DNA from: Bacteroidales bacterium
GTDB taxonomy: Bacteria; Bacteroidota; Bacteroidia; Bacteroidales; UBA1402
Assembly: GCA_012511135.1 (NCBI GenBank)
Contig: JAAZGQ010000322.1
Location: 1-6,115, forward strand
DNA: 6,115 nt
Direction of reading: 5' to 3'
Position 1 is the first letter of the stretch, and each line of letters starts with the position of its first letter. The notes under the pieces are model-generated. The model did not search any database. It worked only from the letters and a program-made list of their open reading frames with translations, and had not been told where the DNA came from. The translations under genes and the position numbers were made by a program. This document shows, piece by piece, positions 1-6,115 of the stretch.

Positions 1-2
1 TT

Positions 3-179
3 GATTCCAAAGAACCCGACTGGACTCAGTTTGCTGACTTCCTCAAAGGCGAAGTCCGTTATTCTTCTGTTATGAAGCAATATCCCGACGAAGCTGCGGA
101 CTTGTTTAAAGCGGCTCAGGAAAATGCGCTGTGGCGTTACAATAGTTATAAACGTATGGCCGGTCTCAGCTGGGAATAA
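3..179 (+). CDS. nifJ: Pyruvate:ferredoxin (flavodoxin) oxidoreductase, C-terminal end only
   Basis: Only the last 58 codons are in the window, in frame 3, ending at TAA 177-179; the gene begins left of position 1. The peptide contains FLKGEVRYSSVMKQYPDEA and then NALWRYNSYKRMAG. This is the characteristic tail of the single-chain pyruvate:ferredoxin oxidoreductase family (FLKGEVRY..L...P.EAE.LF..A...A..RY..Y), whose members are about 1,170-1,200 residues long. The enzyme is cytoplasmic and oxidatively decarboxylates pyruvate with CoA to acetyl-CoA and CO2. It uses thiamine diphosphate and Fe-S clusters and passes electrons to ferredoxin or flavodoxin. None of the cofactor-binding regions is visible here, so substrate specificity rests on recognising the tail alone; a related 2-oxoacid oxidoreductase is possible. 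A strong terminator follows 31 nt after the stop. Confidence 0.82.
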   Translation, partial: DSKEPDWTQFADFLKGEVRYSSVMKQYPDEAADLFKAAQENALWRYNSYKRMAGLSWE

Positions 180-210
180 ATCCAATGCTCTGAAGTATTG
201 ATTGCTCAGA

Positions 211-253
211 TTTAAAAAAGAAGGCTCCGTTTTGCGGGGCCTTCTTTTTTAAA
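211..253. terminator. Bidirectional intrinsic terminator between convergent genes
   Basis: A long inverted repeat: the left arm TTTAAAAAAGAAGGC (211-225) is the exact reverse complement of the right arm (239-253). Inside it, TCCG (226-229) pairs with CGGG (235-238) through one G-T wobble, leaving a 5-nt loop TTTTG. The total stem is about 19 bp. Read on the + strand, the GC-rich core is followed by TTCTTTTTT; read on the - strand, the A-run of the left arm gives an equivalent U-tract. It lies 31 nt after the PFOR stop and 66 nt beyond the ldhA stop, so it most likely ends transcription of both converging units. Confidence 0.93.
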
Positions 254-319
254 TGCCATTGACGGGTTGAGGTTTGTTGTAAGATAATGCCGGAAGTACA
301 GCTTGCCAGGCTGCCTGTT

Positions 320-1327
320 TTATTTCATCATTTCAATGCATACCTGATTTTTGGGATCGATGCTGCCCTGCTCAAAATCGGAGAGATTCTTTAGGGTAGT
401 AGCAGCAATCTGAGTTAGGGCATTGTCGGTAAAATAAGCCTGATGTGCCGTAACCAGCACATTGGGAAAAGTCATCAGCCTCGAAATCTTATCGTCGAGT
501 ATGACCATTTCAGAGAGATCTTTGAAAAAGAGGTTTTCTTCCTGGGCGTAAACATCCACACCCAAATACCCTATGCGGCCTTCTTTGAGTGCTTGTATGG
601 CGGCATCGGTGTCGATGAGTTTGCCACGGCTCGTATTGATGATCATTACCCCTTTTTTCATCATATTCAAAGAATTATTGTTGATGATATGTTTGGTTTC
701 GGGGGTAAGAGGACAGTGCAGCGAAATAATTTCAGACTGCTTAAATACGTCCTCCAGGGGGAGGTATTTCACTTTTAGATCTTGCAGTTCCGGGTTGGGA
801 AATTTATCAAAGGCAATCACTTCACAGCCTAAACCCAGCATGATTTTTGCGAAGATACAGCCTATTTTGCCGGTACCAATTACTCCTATAGTTTTGCCAT
901 TGAGGTCAAAACCCGTGAGGCGTTCAATGGAAAAGTTGCCTTCGCGCACCCGGTTGTAGGCCTTGTGGGTTTTGCGGTTCAGGGTCATGATAAGCGCAAG
1001 GGCATGCTCGGCCACGGCATTGGGAGAATAAGCCGGTACCCGGAGTACTGGCATGTTTTGCTCACAGGCGGCTTCGATATCAACGTTGTTGAAGCCGGCA
1101 CAGCGCAAAACTATAAGTTTGATTCCCAGCTTTTTGAGTTTCTCGATCAGCTCTTTGTCTATCTTGTCGTTTACGAACACGCAGACAGCATCAAAATTTT
1201 CGGCCAGGCGGACAGTTTCGGCTTTGAGGCTGGCCTCAAAATAGACAAGTTCGTGTTTGCGGTCCTGGTTCAGCTTGTCCAGGTATTCCCTGTCGTAAGA
1301 TTTAGTGCTGAAGACGGCTACTTTCAT
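320..1327 (-). CDS. ldhA: D-lactate dehydrogenase (NAD-dependent, LdhA-type 2-hydroxyacid dehydrogenase)
   Basis: A complete 335-residue protein, close to the roughly 330 residues of E. coli LdhA. It reduces pyruvate to D-lactate while oxidising NADH, a cytoplasmic fermentative step that regenerates NAD. The family's two-domain layout is visible: a split catalytic domain (about 1-100 and 300-335) around a central NAD-binding domain. Seen directly are the Rossmann loop GTGKIG (151-156), the ribose-binding acidic residue D174 (AFDKF), substrate-loop R75 in LRCAGFNNVD, catalytic Arg in NTSRG (R234), an acidic pair at E263/E264, and catalytic H295 in TAHQAYFT. The stretch NLFFKDLSE (265-273) is typical of the D-LDH branch rather than glycerate or phosphoglycerate dehydrogenases. 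The ATG at 1327 matches the family N-terminus (MKVAVFSTKSYD). There is no Shine-Dalgarno, only an A/T-rich leader. The gene lies 16 nt after the cupin stop and is probably cotranscribed with it. Confidence 0.93.
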   Translation of the reverse strand: MKVAVFSTKSYDREYLDKLNQDRKHELVYFEASLKAETVRLAENFDAVCVFVNDKIDKELIEKLKKLGIKLIVLRCAGFNNVDIEAACEQNMPVLRVPAYSPNAVAEHALALIMTLNRKTHKAYNRVREGNFSIERLTGFDLNGKTIGVIGTGKIGCIFAKIMLGLGCEVIAFDKFPNPELQDLKVKYLPLEDVFKQSEIISLHCPLTPETKHIINNNSLNMMKKGVMIINTSRGKLIDTDAAIQALKEGRIGYLGVDVYAQEENLFFKDLSEMVILDDKISRLMTFPNVLVTAHQAYFTDNALTQIAATTLKNLSDFEQGSIDPKNQVCIEMMK

Positions 1328-1343
1328 ATTTTTTATTGTTAAG

Positions 1344-1673
1344 TTATTGCTTTATCATGGTCAATACCATTTTGAAGGCCTCTACCGCTTTGATCGCATG
1401 AGGCAGGTTGGCCGGCATAATAATACACTGGCCGGCTTCGAGGATATGGGATTTACCTCCCAGGATGACATCGGCTTTACCTTCGACAATGTGTACCAGT
1501 GCATCAAAAGGAGCTGTGTGTTCACTCAGGCCTTCGTCCTTGTCAAAGGCGAAAAGACTGATGTTTCCGGTGTTTTTTTTGAGTATTTGTTTGCTGACAA
1601 CGGCCCGGGGAGCATAATCTATGCTGTTTGAATAAGTAAAGGCCAGTCCTTTTTCGAATTCGTTTCCTGACAT
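1344..1673 (-). CDS. Small single-domain cupin protein
   Basis: A 109-residue protein made of one cupin beta-barrel (Cupin_2 type), with no signal peptide or membrane segment, so probably cytoplasmic. Cupin motif 1 lies at about 49-65 (EGLSEHTAPFDALVHIVEG) and motif 2 at about 81-96 (GQCIIMPANLPHAIKA). The metal site looks incomplete. H52 and H92 are kept, but the second histidine of motif 1 is replaced (HTAP rather than HxH). The usual glycine and final asparagine of motif 2 are N89 and A96. Similar short cupins with an EHTAPFDA motif occur widely in anaerobes without an assigned function, as far as I recall. The gene is followed 16 nt later by ldhA, which suggests cotranscription and a link to pyruvate or lactate metabolism, but that is inference. 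Its ATG (1671-1673) lies about 33 nt downstream of a good promoter box. The function is unknown. Confidence 0.88.
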   Translation of the reverse strand: MSGNEFEKGLAFTYSNSIDYAPRAVVSKQILKKNTGNISLFAFDKDEGLSEHTAPFDALVHIVEGKADVILGGKSHILEAGQCIIMPANLPHAIKAVEAFKMVLTMIKQ

Positions 1674-1705
1674 AATGCTAGAATTTTAAAGATGAAAAAT
1701 GAAGT

Positions 1706-1713
1706 CAAATATA
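1706..1713 (-). promoter_or_regulatory. Putative Bacteroidota -7 element for the cupin-ldhA operon
   Basis: On the - strand this reads TATATTTG, a full match to the Bacteroidota sigma-ABfr -7 consensus TAnnTTTG. It sits in the 73-nt gap between pcm and the cupin and would give a 5' leader of roughly 25-30 nt before the cupin ATG. No clear TTTG -33 element is found at the expected distance; TTAATAA is the nearest A/T-rich candidate. No separate terminator for pcm is evident in the gap, so readthrough from pcm may also contribute. Confidence 0.6.
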
Positions 1714-1746
1714 CACAATCCCCGGGAATTATTAAGAGCTCTTGCA

Positions 1747-2358
1747 TTACTTATCTTCAGACTCTGTTCGGGTAAAGGGTACAAAACGTACTGCCAGTTT
1801 CCGCTTGTAGCTGAACCTGCCCGTTTTTTTTTCGATCAGCACCAGGTATTGCGTATTTCCTGCGGCTCCCAATGGTATAATCATACGGCCGTTTTCGGCA
1901 AGTTGATCAAGCAAATCCGGAGGTGTGTCCTGGATGGCTGCCGTTACAACTATTGCATCGAAAGGAGCCATTTCCTTCCAGCCTTTGTAGCCGTCTGCTA
2001 TTTTAAAGTGAATGTTTTTATATCCCAGCCTTTCTAGGGTGCTTTTGGCTTTTATGCCCAGATTATGAATAATTTCGATGGTAAAAACCTCCCTGGCAAG
2101 TTCTGCCAAAATGGCTGTCTGGTAGCCCGATCCGGTACCTATTTCAAGAACCTTTCTGCAATCTCCCGCTTTTACAGTGGACGTCATGTAGGCTACAATA
2201 TAGGGTTGCGAAATGCTTTGACCCTGGCCGATGGGCAGGGCAGAGTCACTGTAGGCAATGGCTTGCAGCTTTTCCGGTACAAAGTGTTTTCTGTCGACAG
2301 CTTTCATTGCCTTGAGTGTATTTTGATCATTTATCTCCCTTAAAAAGAGCTCCTTCAT
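1747..2358 (-). CDS. pcm: Protein-L-isoaspartate O-methyltransferase
   Basis: This enzyme transfers a methyl group from S-adenosylmethionine to the alpha-carboxyl of L-isoaspartyl residues in aged proteins, starting their repair to normal aspartate; it acts in the cytoplasm. From the ATG at 2358 the protein has 203 residues, the family's usual size. In that numbering the N-terminal helix with AMKAVDRKHFVP is at about 17-28. The substrate and active-site stretch PIGQGQSISQPYIVA is at about 42-56. SAM motif I, VLEIGTGSGYQTA, is at about 70-82, DAIVVTAA at about 134-141, and GRMIIPLG at about 157-164. The reading frame stays open upstream to a TTG at 2382. I prefer the ATG because family homology starts there and a possible promoter box (2384-2391) would place the transcript start inside or after the longer version. 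It is transcribed divergently from the sensor kinase. Confidence 0.93.
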   Translation of the reverse strand: MKELFLREINDQNTLKAMKAVDRKHFVPEKLQAIAYSDSALPIGQGQSISQPYIVAYMTSTVKAGDCRKVLEIGTGSGYQTAILAELAREVFTIEIIHNLGIKAKSTLERLGYKNIHFKIADGYKGWKEMAPFDAIVVTAAIQDTPPDLLDQLAENGRMIIPLGAAGNTQYLVLIEKKTGRFSYKRKLAVRFVPFTRTESEDK

Positions 2359-2383
2359 ATGTCTTAAAGAATTTAAAAACAAT

Positions 2384-2391
2384 CAAAATTA
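2384..2391 (-). promoter_or_regulatory. Possible -7 promoter element for pcm
   Basis: On the - strand this reads TAATTTTG, matching TAnnTTTG. It would start transcription near 2377-2380, about 20 nt before the pcm ATG. A TTTG on the same strand (2405-2408) is only 13 nt upstream, closer than the usual spacing of about 19 nt, and the region is very A/T-rich. A chance match is therefore plausible. Confidence 0.38.
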
Positions 2392-2423
2392 AAAAATTAA
2401 AAGACAAAAACTCAGAAATACAC

Positions 2424-2431
2424 TATATTTG
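2424..2431 (+). promoter_or_regulatory. Putative Bacteroidota -7 element for the sensor kinase gene
   Basis: TATATTTG matches TAnnTTTG exactly and lies 34 nt before the kinase ATG, giving a leader of about 28-30 nt that is rich in T. No recognisable TTTG -33 box precedes it. The 107-nt divergent region (2359-2465) also serves pcm in the other direction, so any regulator binding here could affect both genes. Confidence 0.58.
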
Positions 2432-2465
2432 CGTTTTTGCTGTAATTATTTTTTTGTTTCTTCAG

Positions 2466-5400
2466 ATGATAAGCAATCCCTATAGTATCACTTATATTGC
2501 CTCGGCTCTTTTCTCTTTGGGCCTGATGAGCTATGTTTTTATCAGAAGAAAAGAGGGAATGAGCAGTTATATATATCTGTTATTGACCTGTACTACTATA
2601 TGGTCGTTGTTTTATGGCCTGGAATTAGGTTCGGCAGCAAGGGCTGACATTAAGTTCTATTTGCAGATGGAATACATTGGCATCAGTTTGTTGCCTGTGT
2701 TTTACCTGTTTTATATTCTTAATTATACCGGAATCGAAAAATACCTGAATAAATCGGTTTATCCCTTCTTTTTTGTGATACCACTTGTCACTATTGCCAT
2801 GGTGATCAGCAACGATGCCCATTACTTGTTTTATGCAGAGTCTACGTTTAAAACTTTAGGTCGATATTATTACCATGCATTTGTTCCCGGGCCCTTTTAT
2901 TACATTCATGTAGTTTATTCCTATACGCTTATAGCTGCTGGTATTGTTATGTTGCTAAAGACTTATAAGGGGCAGATCAAAAGACAACGCAGCAATATCT
3001 TGATTTTATTATCCGGCACTGTAGTGCCTTTTTTTACCAGTATTGCCTACATACTAAATTTCCGGCCTGAAGGATTTATCGATCTGACACCCCTGGGTTT
3101 TCTTCTTATGTCAGCTATATTGGCTTATGGTGCTGTCAACAATAAATTATTCGAGATGACTCCCATCGTGCTGAATTATTTATATGAAATTATACCGGAC
3201 GCCATTTTTATACTGGATCGCCACTCAAATATTATCAATACCAATCCCAGTGCACTAAAATTATTGAAGTCGGGGATCCTGGATGAATGCCTCAAAGACG
3301 AAAATTGTTTGCATTATGAAGAATTGCCCGATGTTGAAGAAACGCATAACAAGGAAGTAAAGGTAAGCGACAAGTATTTTTATATTACCAAAAAGGCCGT
3401 TACCGAAGGGAAAAATAAGCAAATCGGTCTGATGCTGATAGTCAAGGATGTTACTGAGATCAAAAATCTGGAGCATATGCAGGAACTCCTGATGTCCATT
3501 GCCCTGAATTTTATCAACACCCCCCTGGACGATTACGAAAAGACGGTTTATGTTTCTCTGGAAAGAATGGGGCGTTATGTGAACGCTGAAAGGGTATACG
3601 TGGTCAGTTACAATTACGATAAGGGCATGATTAATCTTACCCATGAATGGTGCAGACAGGGGGTCAGATCAATTTTTGAGGAAGTGCAGAATATTAATCT
3701 GGATGCGATCAAAGATTTGGTTGAGATGCATCAGAAAAGGGAAAGTTTCTTTATCGAAGATATGAAGGTTTTGTTCGAAGGAAGCCCGCTGTACGAATCT
3801 CTTAAATTTGACAAAGAAAAAAGTTTTTTGGCCATTCCTATGCTCGAGGGTTCCAGGCTTATAGGCTTTTTGGGCTTCGATTGGTTGTACAAAAATCATA
3901 AGTACAGTCTCAAAGAGCAACAATTATTGCAATTGTTTGCAGAGATCCTGGTAAATCTGATCAGCCGCAAAAAAGTAAACTATATTATCAAACAACAGGC
4001 AGAAGTTGAAAGGATTACTGCCGAAGTGTCCTCCGATTTTGTCCGTGCCAATGCGCAGAATATTCAGGAGGTTATTACCAAAACTCTCGAAAAACTGGGC
4101 CGTTTTTTGCAGGTAGATAGTGCTTTTATGCTTGAATTCGACAAGGACGAATCTCAAATCAGAGAATGGAGTCTTGTTCCCGGAAATAAACCAAAATTCA
4201 TTGAGCTTGAAAAACACACTTGGCTAAGAGGGCAAATCAGTAAAGGGGTGCTCAGTATCAATAAAATTGAAGAATTGCCCCATGAAGCCGAAGCCGAAAG
4301 AAATGACTTCATGGCCCTGGGTATAAAATCGATGATTTCCATAGCCATCAAAAAAAACAATCAGATAGTCGGAGTACTGGGTTTTCAAGTGTTTAGCCAA
4401 TATCGCATTTGGAGCGATGAGGATGCCAATTTGCTAAAAATATTCAGCAATATAATAGGCGAAGCCATTTTTAAGGTTGAACGTGAAAAAGAACTCATAC
4501 AAGCCAAAAATATTGCGGTTGCAGCCAACAAGGCCAAATCGGAATTCCTTTCCAACACCAGCCACGAGATACGTACTCCTCTGAACGGCATGATTGGATT
4601 CACTGAATTGTTGCGCAATACCAAGCTGAACAAGGTGCAGCTGGAATACGTCGAAAACGCCATAATGTCAGCCAACACTTTGATGGCAGTAATCAACGAT
4701 ATTCTTGATTTTTCTAAAATTGAATCGGGCAAACTGGAGCTGGATATCGTTCATACCAATATTGTTCAGTTGGTCGAAAAATCCTCGGACATAGTGAAAA
4801 TTATGGCCAGTCAAAAGGGCCTGGAGCTTTTACTCAACATTCAACCCGACACACCCAGCTATGCTTACGTCGATCCAATTCGCCTCAAACAGATCATGGT
4901 GAATTTGTTGAGCAATGCTGTGAAATTTACTTCCAGGGGCGAAGTGGAAATCTGTCTTAAGTTTAAGGCCTTAGATGAATCTCTGGGACAGTTTACTATT
5001 GCTGTACGAGATACCGGTATCGGTATCAGGGACGAAGACAAGAGCAAGCTCTTCAAAGCCTTTTCGCAGGCAGATTCTTCCATTACCCGCAGATACGGAG
5101 GTACCGGCCTGGGACTGATTATATCCAATTCGCTGGCCGAAAAAATGGGCAGTAAAATAAATTTCACCAGCCAATACGGCAAAGGTTCCGTTTTTTCAAT
5201 GACTTTTGAATGCCGATACGAACGCAAGAGAACAGAAGACAGTACCGGCACTTTCCCGATAAAACGGGTATTGATTGTTGACGATAATGCAAACAATCGA
5301 AAAATACTGGAACATAATTTTATGTATTGGGGGCTGGATTTCAGTAGTGTGGAAAGTGCAGAAGCAGGTCTGGCATTGCTCGAAAAAGATCCGGACTATG

Positions 5401-6115
5401 ATGTGGTGCTGATCGATTATAATATGCCGGACATGGACGGATTAACAGCCGTAGAAAAAATCAGGGAGAAAAAACTCCTGAATTCCCAAAAGCAAGCTGT
5501 AATTTTATTGCATAGTTCTTCCGAAGATCAGCTCATTAACGAAGCAGCCCGGAAGTTGCAAATCCGGCAAACGATGACTAAACCGCTAAAGGCCAGCGAC
5601 CTCCTCTTTTATTTAAGAAATATGTCTTTGAATAATCCGTCGGTAGACGTTTTAAAAGTTCCCGAGAGCTCAGTAATCCGGGAAAAACCGGCTGATTTTT
5701 CAAAACAATTTTGTATTCTGGTGGCCGAAGATGTCAAAATGAACATGATGTTGGTAGTTCAGCTTATAAGAAAGCGCTTCCCCAATGCCAGGATACTGGA
5801 AGCTTCCAATGGAAAAGAAGTGCTTGCTTTACTCGAAAACAATCTCCCCGACCTGATCCTAATGGACGTGCAAATGCCCGTAATGGACGGCCTGGATGCC
5901 TGTCGCTACATTCGCACCCACGATAATCCAAAAATAAGGAGTCTGCCTGTCATTGCTCTTACGGCAGGAGTATCCAGATCAGAACAAGACTTGTGCAAAA
6001 TGGCTGGAATGAGTGATTTTATTTCTAAACCTATCGATAAAAAAGTATTGTATCAGACCATGCTGAAACATGCAGCTTCAGCCATTGGGGAGCAGTTGAA
6101 CGAAGCCGAAGACAA
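2466..6115 (+). CDS. Membrane-bound hybrid sensor histidine kinase (7TM-PAS-GAF-GAF-HisKA-HATPase-REC-REC), 3' end missing
   Basis: The frame is open from ATG 2466 to the window edge: 1216 residues and no stop. It is a two-component sensor that autophosphorylates on His and relays phosphate to its own receivers. Residues 5-225 hold seven hydrophobic segments (about 5-26, 34-56, 65-87, 99-115, 143-165, 177-198, 206-225), resembling the 7TM N-terminal domain of histidine kinases. A PAS domain follows (about 235-335, IIPDAIFILDRHSNIINTNPSA). Next are two GAF domains: about 340-500 with LTHEWCRQG, and about 515-672. HisKA has H700 in FLSNTSHEIRTPLNGMIGF. The ATPase domain has N817 in NLLSNAVKFT, DTGIGI (849-854) and GGTGLGL (878-884). 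Receiver 1 (about 934-1053) has D939/D940, D984 and K1039, with Ser near 1017 in place of the usual Thr. Receiver 2 (about 1082-1204) has E1088/D1089, D1134, T1166 and K1188. All phosphotransfer residues are present. The ligand is unknown. An Hpt domain might follow past the edge; none is visible. The start has no Shine-Dalgarno. Confidence 0.95.
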   Translation, partial: MISNPYSITYIASALFSLGLMSYVFIRRKEGMSSYIYLLLTCTTIWSLFYGLELGSAARADIKFYLQMEYIGISLLPVFYLFYILNYTGIEKYLNKSVYPFFFVIPLVTIAMVISNDAHYLFYAESTFKTLGRYYYHAFVPGPFYYIHVVYSYTLIAAGIVMLLKTYKGQIKRQRSNILILLSGTVVPFFTSIAYILNFRPEGFIDLTPLGFLLMSAILAYGAVNNKLFEMTPIVLNYLYEIIPDAIFILDRHSNIINTNPSALKLLKSGILDECLKDENCLHYEELPDVEETHNKEVKVSDKYFYITKKAVTEGKNKQIGLMLIVKDVTEIKNLEHMQELLMSIALNFINTPLDDYEKTVYVSLERMGRYVNAERVYVVSYNYDKGMINLTHEWCRQGVRSIFEEVQNINLDAIKDLVEMHQKRESFFIEDMKVLFEGSPLYESLKFDKEKSFLAIPMLEGSRLIGFLGFDWLYKNHKYSLKEQQLLQLFAEILVNLISRKKVNYIIKQQAEVERITAEVSSDFVRANAQNIQEVITKTLEKLGRFLQVDSAFMLEFDKDESQIREWSLVPGNKPKFIELEKHTWLRGQISKGVLSINKIEELPHEAEAERNDFMALGIKSMISIAIKKNNQIVGVLGFQVFSQYRIWSDEDANLLKIFSNIIGEAIFKVEREKELIQAKNIAVAANKAKSEFLSNTSHEIRTPLNGMIGFTELLRNTKLNKVQLEYVENAIMSANTLMAVINDILDFSKIESGKLELDIVHTNIVQLVEKSSDIVKIMASQKGLELLLNIQPDTPSYAYVDPIRLKQIMVNLLSNAVKFTSRGEVEICLKFKALDESLGQFTIAVRDTGIGIRDEDKSKLFKAFSQADSSITRRYGGTGLGLIISNSLAEKMGSKINFTSQYGKGSVFSMTFECRYERKRTEDSTGTFPIKRVLIVDDNANNRKILEHNFMYWGLDFSSVESAEAGLALLEKDPDYDVVLIDYNMPDMDGLTAVEKIREKKLLNSQKQAVILLHSSSEDQLINEAARKLQIRQTMTKPLKASDLLFYLRNMSLNNPSVDVLKVPESSVIREKPADFSKQFCILVAEDVKMNMMLVVQLIRKRFPNARILEASNGKEVLALLENNLPDLILMDVQMPVMDGLDACRYIRTHDNPKIRSLPVIALTAGVSRSEQDLCKMAGMSDFISKPIDKKVLYQTMLKHAASAIGEQLNEAED

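Noticed and set aside
299..319. Small inverted repeat (CAGGCTGCCTG) just past the ldhA stop
   Set aside because: The arms are only 4-5 bp with almost no loop and no U-run; the strong hairpin at 211-253 is the better terminator.
443..1342. Several + strand ORFs of 63-128 codons opposite ldhA
   Set aside because: They lie antisense to a clearly recognised complete gene, overlap each other in different frames and show no recognisable domains; they are shadows.
1734..1743. 10-bp palindrome AAGAGCTCTT just after the pcm stop
   Set aside because: It has no loop and no following U-tract, so it is not convincing as a terminator; a short palindrome in A/T-rich DNA can be chance, and no regulator is indicated.
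1305..2343. + strand ORFs opposite the cupin and pcm genes
   Set aside because: Antisense to recognised genes, with no family motifs or promoter support.
3498..3965. Possible phytochrome-type chromophore attachment in the first GAF, because of C396
   Set aside because: This cysteine lies in a THEWC motif of a general kinase GAF subgroup, and no PHY domain or bilin-binding signature is present.
2625..5296. A run of - strand ORFs of 65-143 codons
   Set aside because: All lie within the uninterrupted kinase frame, whose translation shows conserved domains throughout; the antisense products have no recognisable features.
5711..5926. 71-codon + strand ORF inside receiver 2
   Set aside because: It is an out-of-frame reading of the second receiver, whose own frame has all conserved residues.
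2466..6115. Possible frameshift or gene split within the large kinase
   Set aside because: The frame was read from 2466 to 6115 without a stop, and every expected domain follows in order, so the gene appears intact up to the edge.

Overview
The window looks like part of the chromosome of a Bacteroidota (Bacteroidetes) bacterium, probably an anaerobic or facultatively fermentative one. Three things point there. Gene starts lack Shine-Dalgarno sequences and sit behind A/T-rich leaders. Boxes matching the Bacteroidota -7 promoter element TAnnTTTG lie just upstream of three transcription units. The gene content pairs a pyruvate:ferredoxin oxidoreductase end with a fermentative D-lactate dehydrogenase and a large hybrid two-component kinase. 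No rRNA, tRNA, CRISPR array, insertion sequence or phage gene was seen.

Layout. Positions 3-179 (+) hold the last 58 codons of a pyruvate:ferredoxin (flavodoxin) oxidoreductase. It is followed by a strong, nearly symmetrical hairpin terminator (211-253) that can serve both strands. Converging on it from the right are three leftward genes: ldhA (D-lactate dehydrogenase, 320-1327), a small cupin protein 16 nt upstream of ldhA (1344-1673), and pcm (protein-L-isoaspartate O-methyltransferase, 1747-2358). The cupin and ldhA look like a two-gene operon with its own promoter in the 73-nt gap after pcm. A short divergent promoter region (2359-2465) separates pcm from a very large rightward gene. That gene starts at 2466 and runs off the right edge without a stop codon.

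The large gene fills 60% of the window. Its 1216 visible residues read as 7 transmembrane helices - PAS - GAF - GAF - HisKA - HATPase - receiver - receiver, a membrane-bound hybrid sensor kinase with all key phosphotransfer residues present. Because it has no stop codon here, it is easily missed by searches for closed ORFs; the many antisense ORFs at 2625-5296 are shadows of it.

How the genes fit together. The PFOR end and the cupin-ldhA operon both concern pyruvate: oxidation to acetyl-CoA with reduced ferredoxin, versus reduction to D-lactate with NADH oxidation. They lie tail to tail and share a terminator. Pcm is a protein-repair housekeeping enzyme. The kinase has no visible partner regulator, and its signal cannot be read from the sequence. 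I see no clearly undescribed system. The most notable items are the kinase architecture and the degenerate cupin tied to ldhA.
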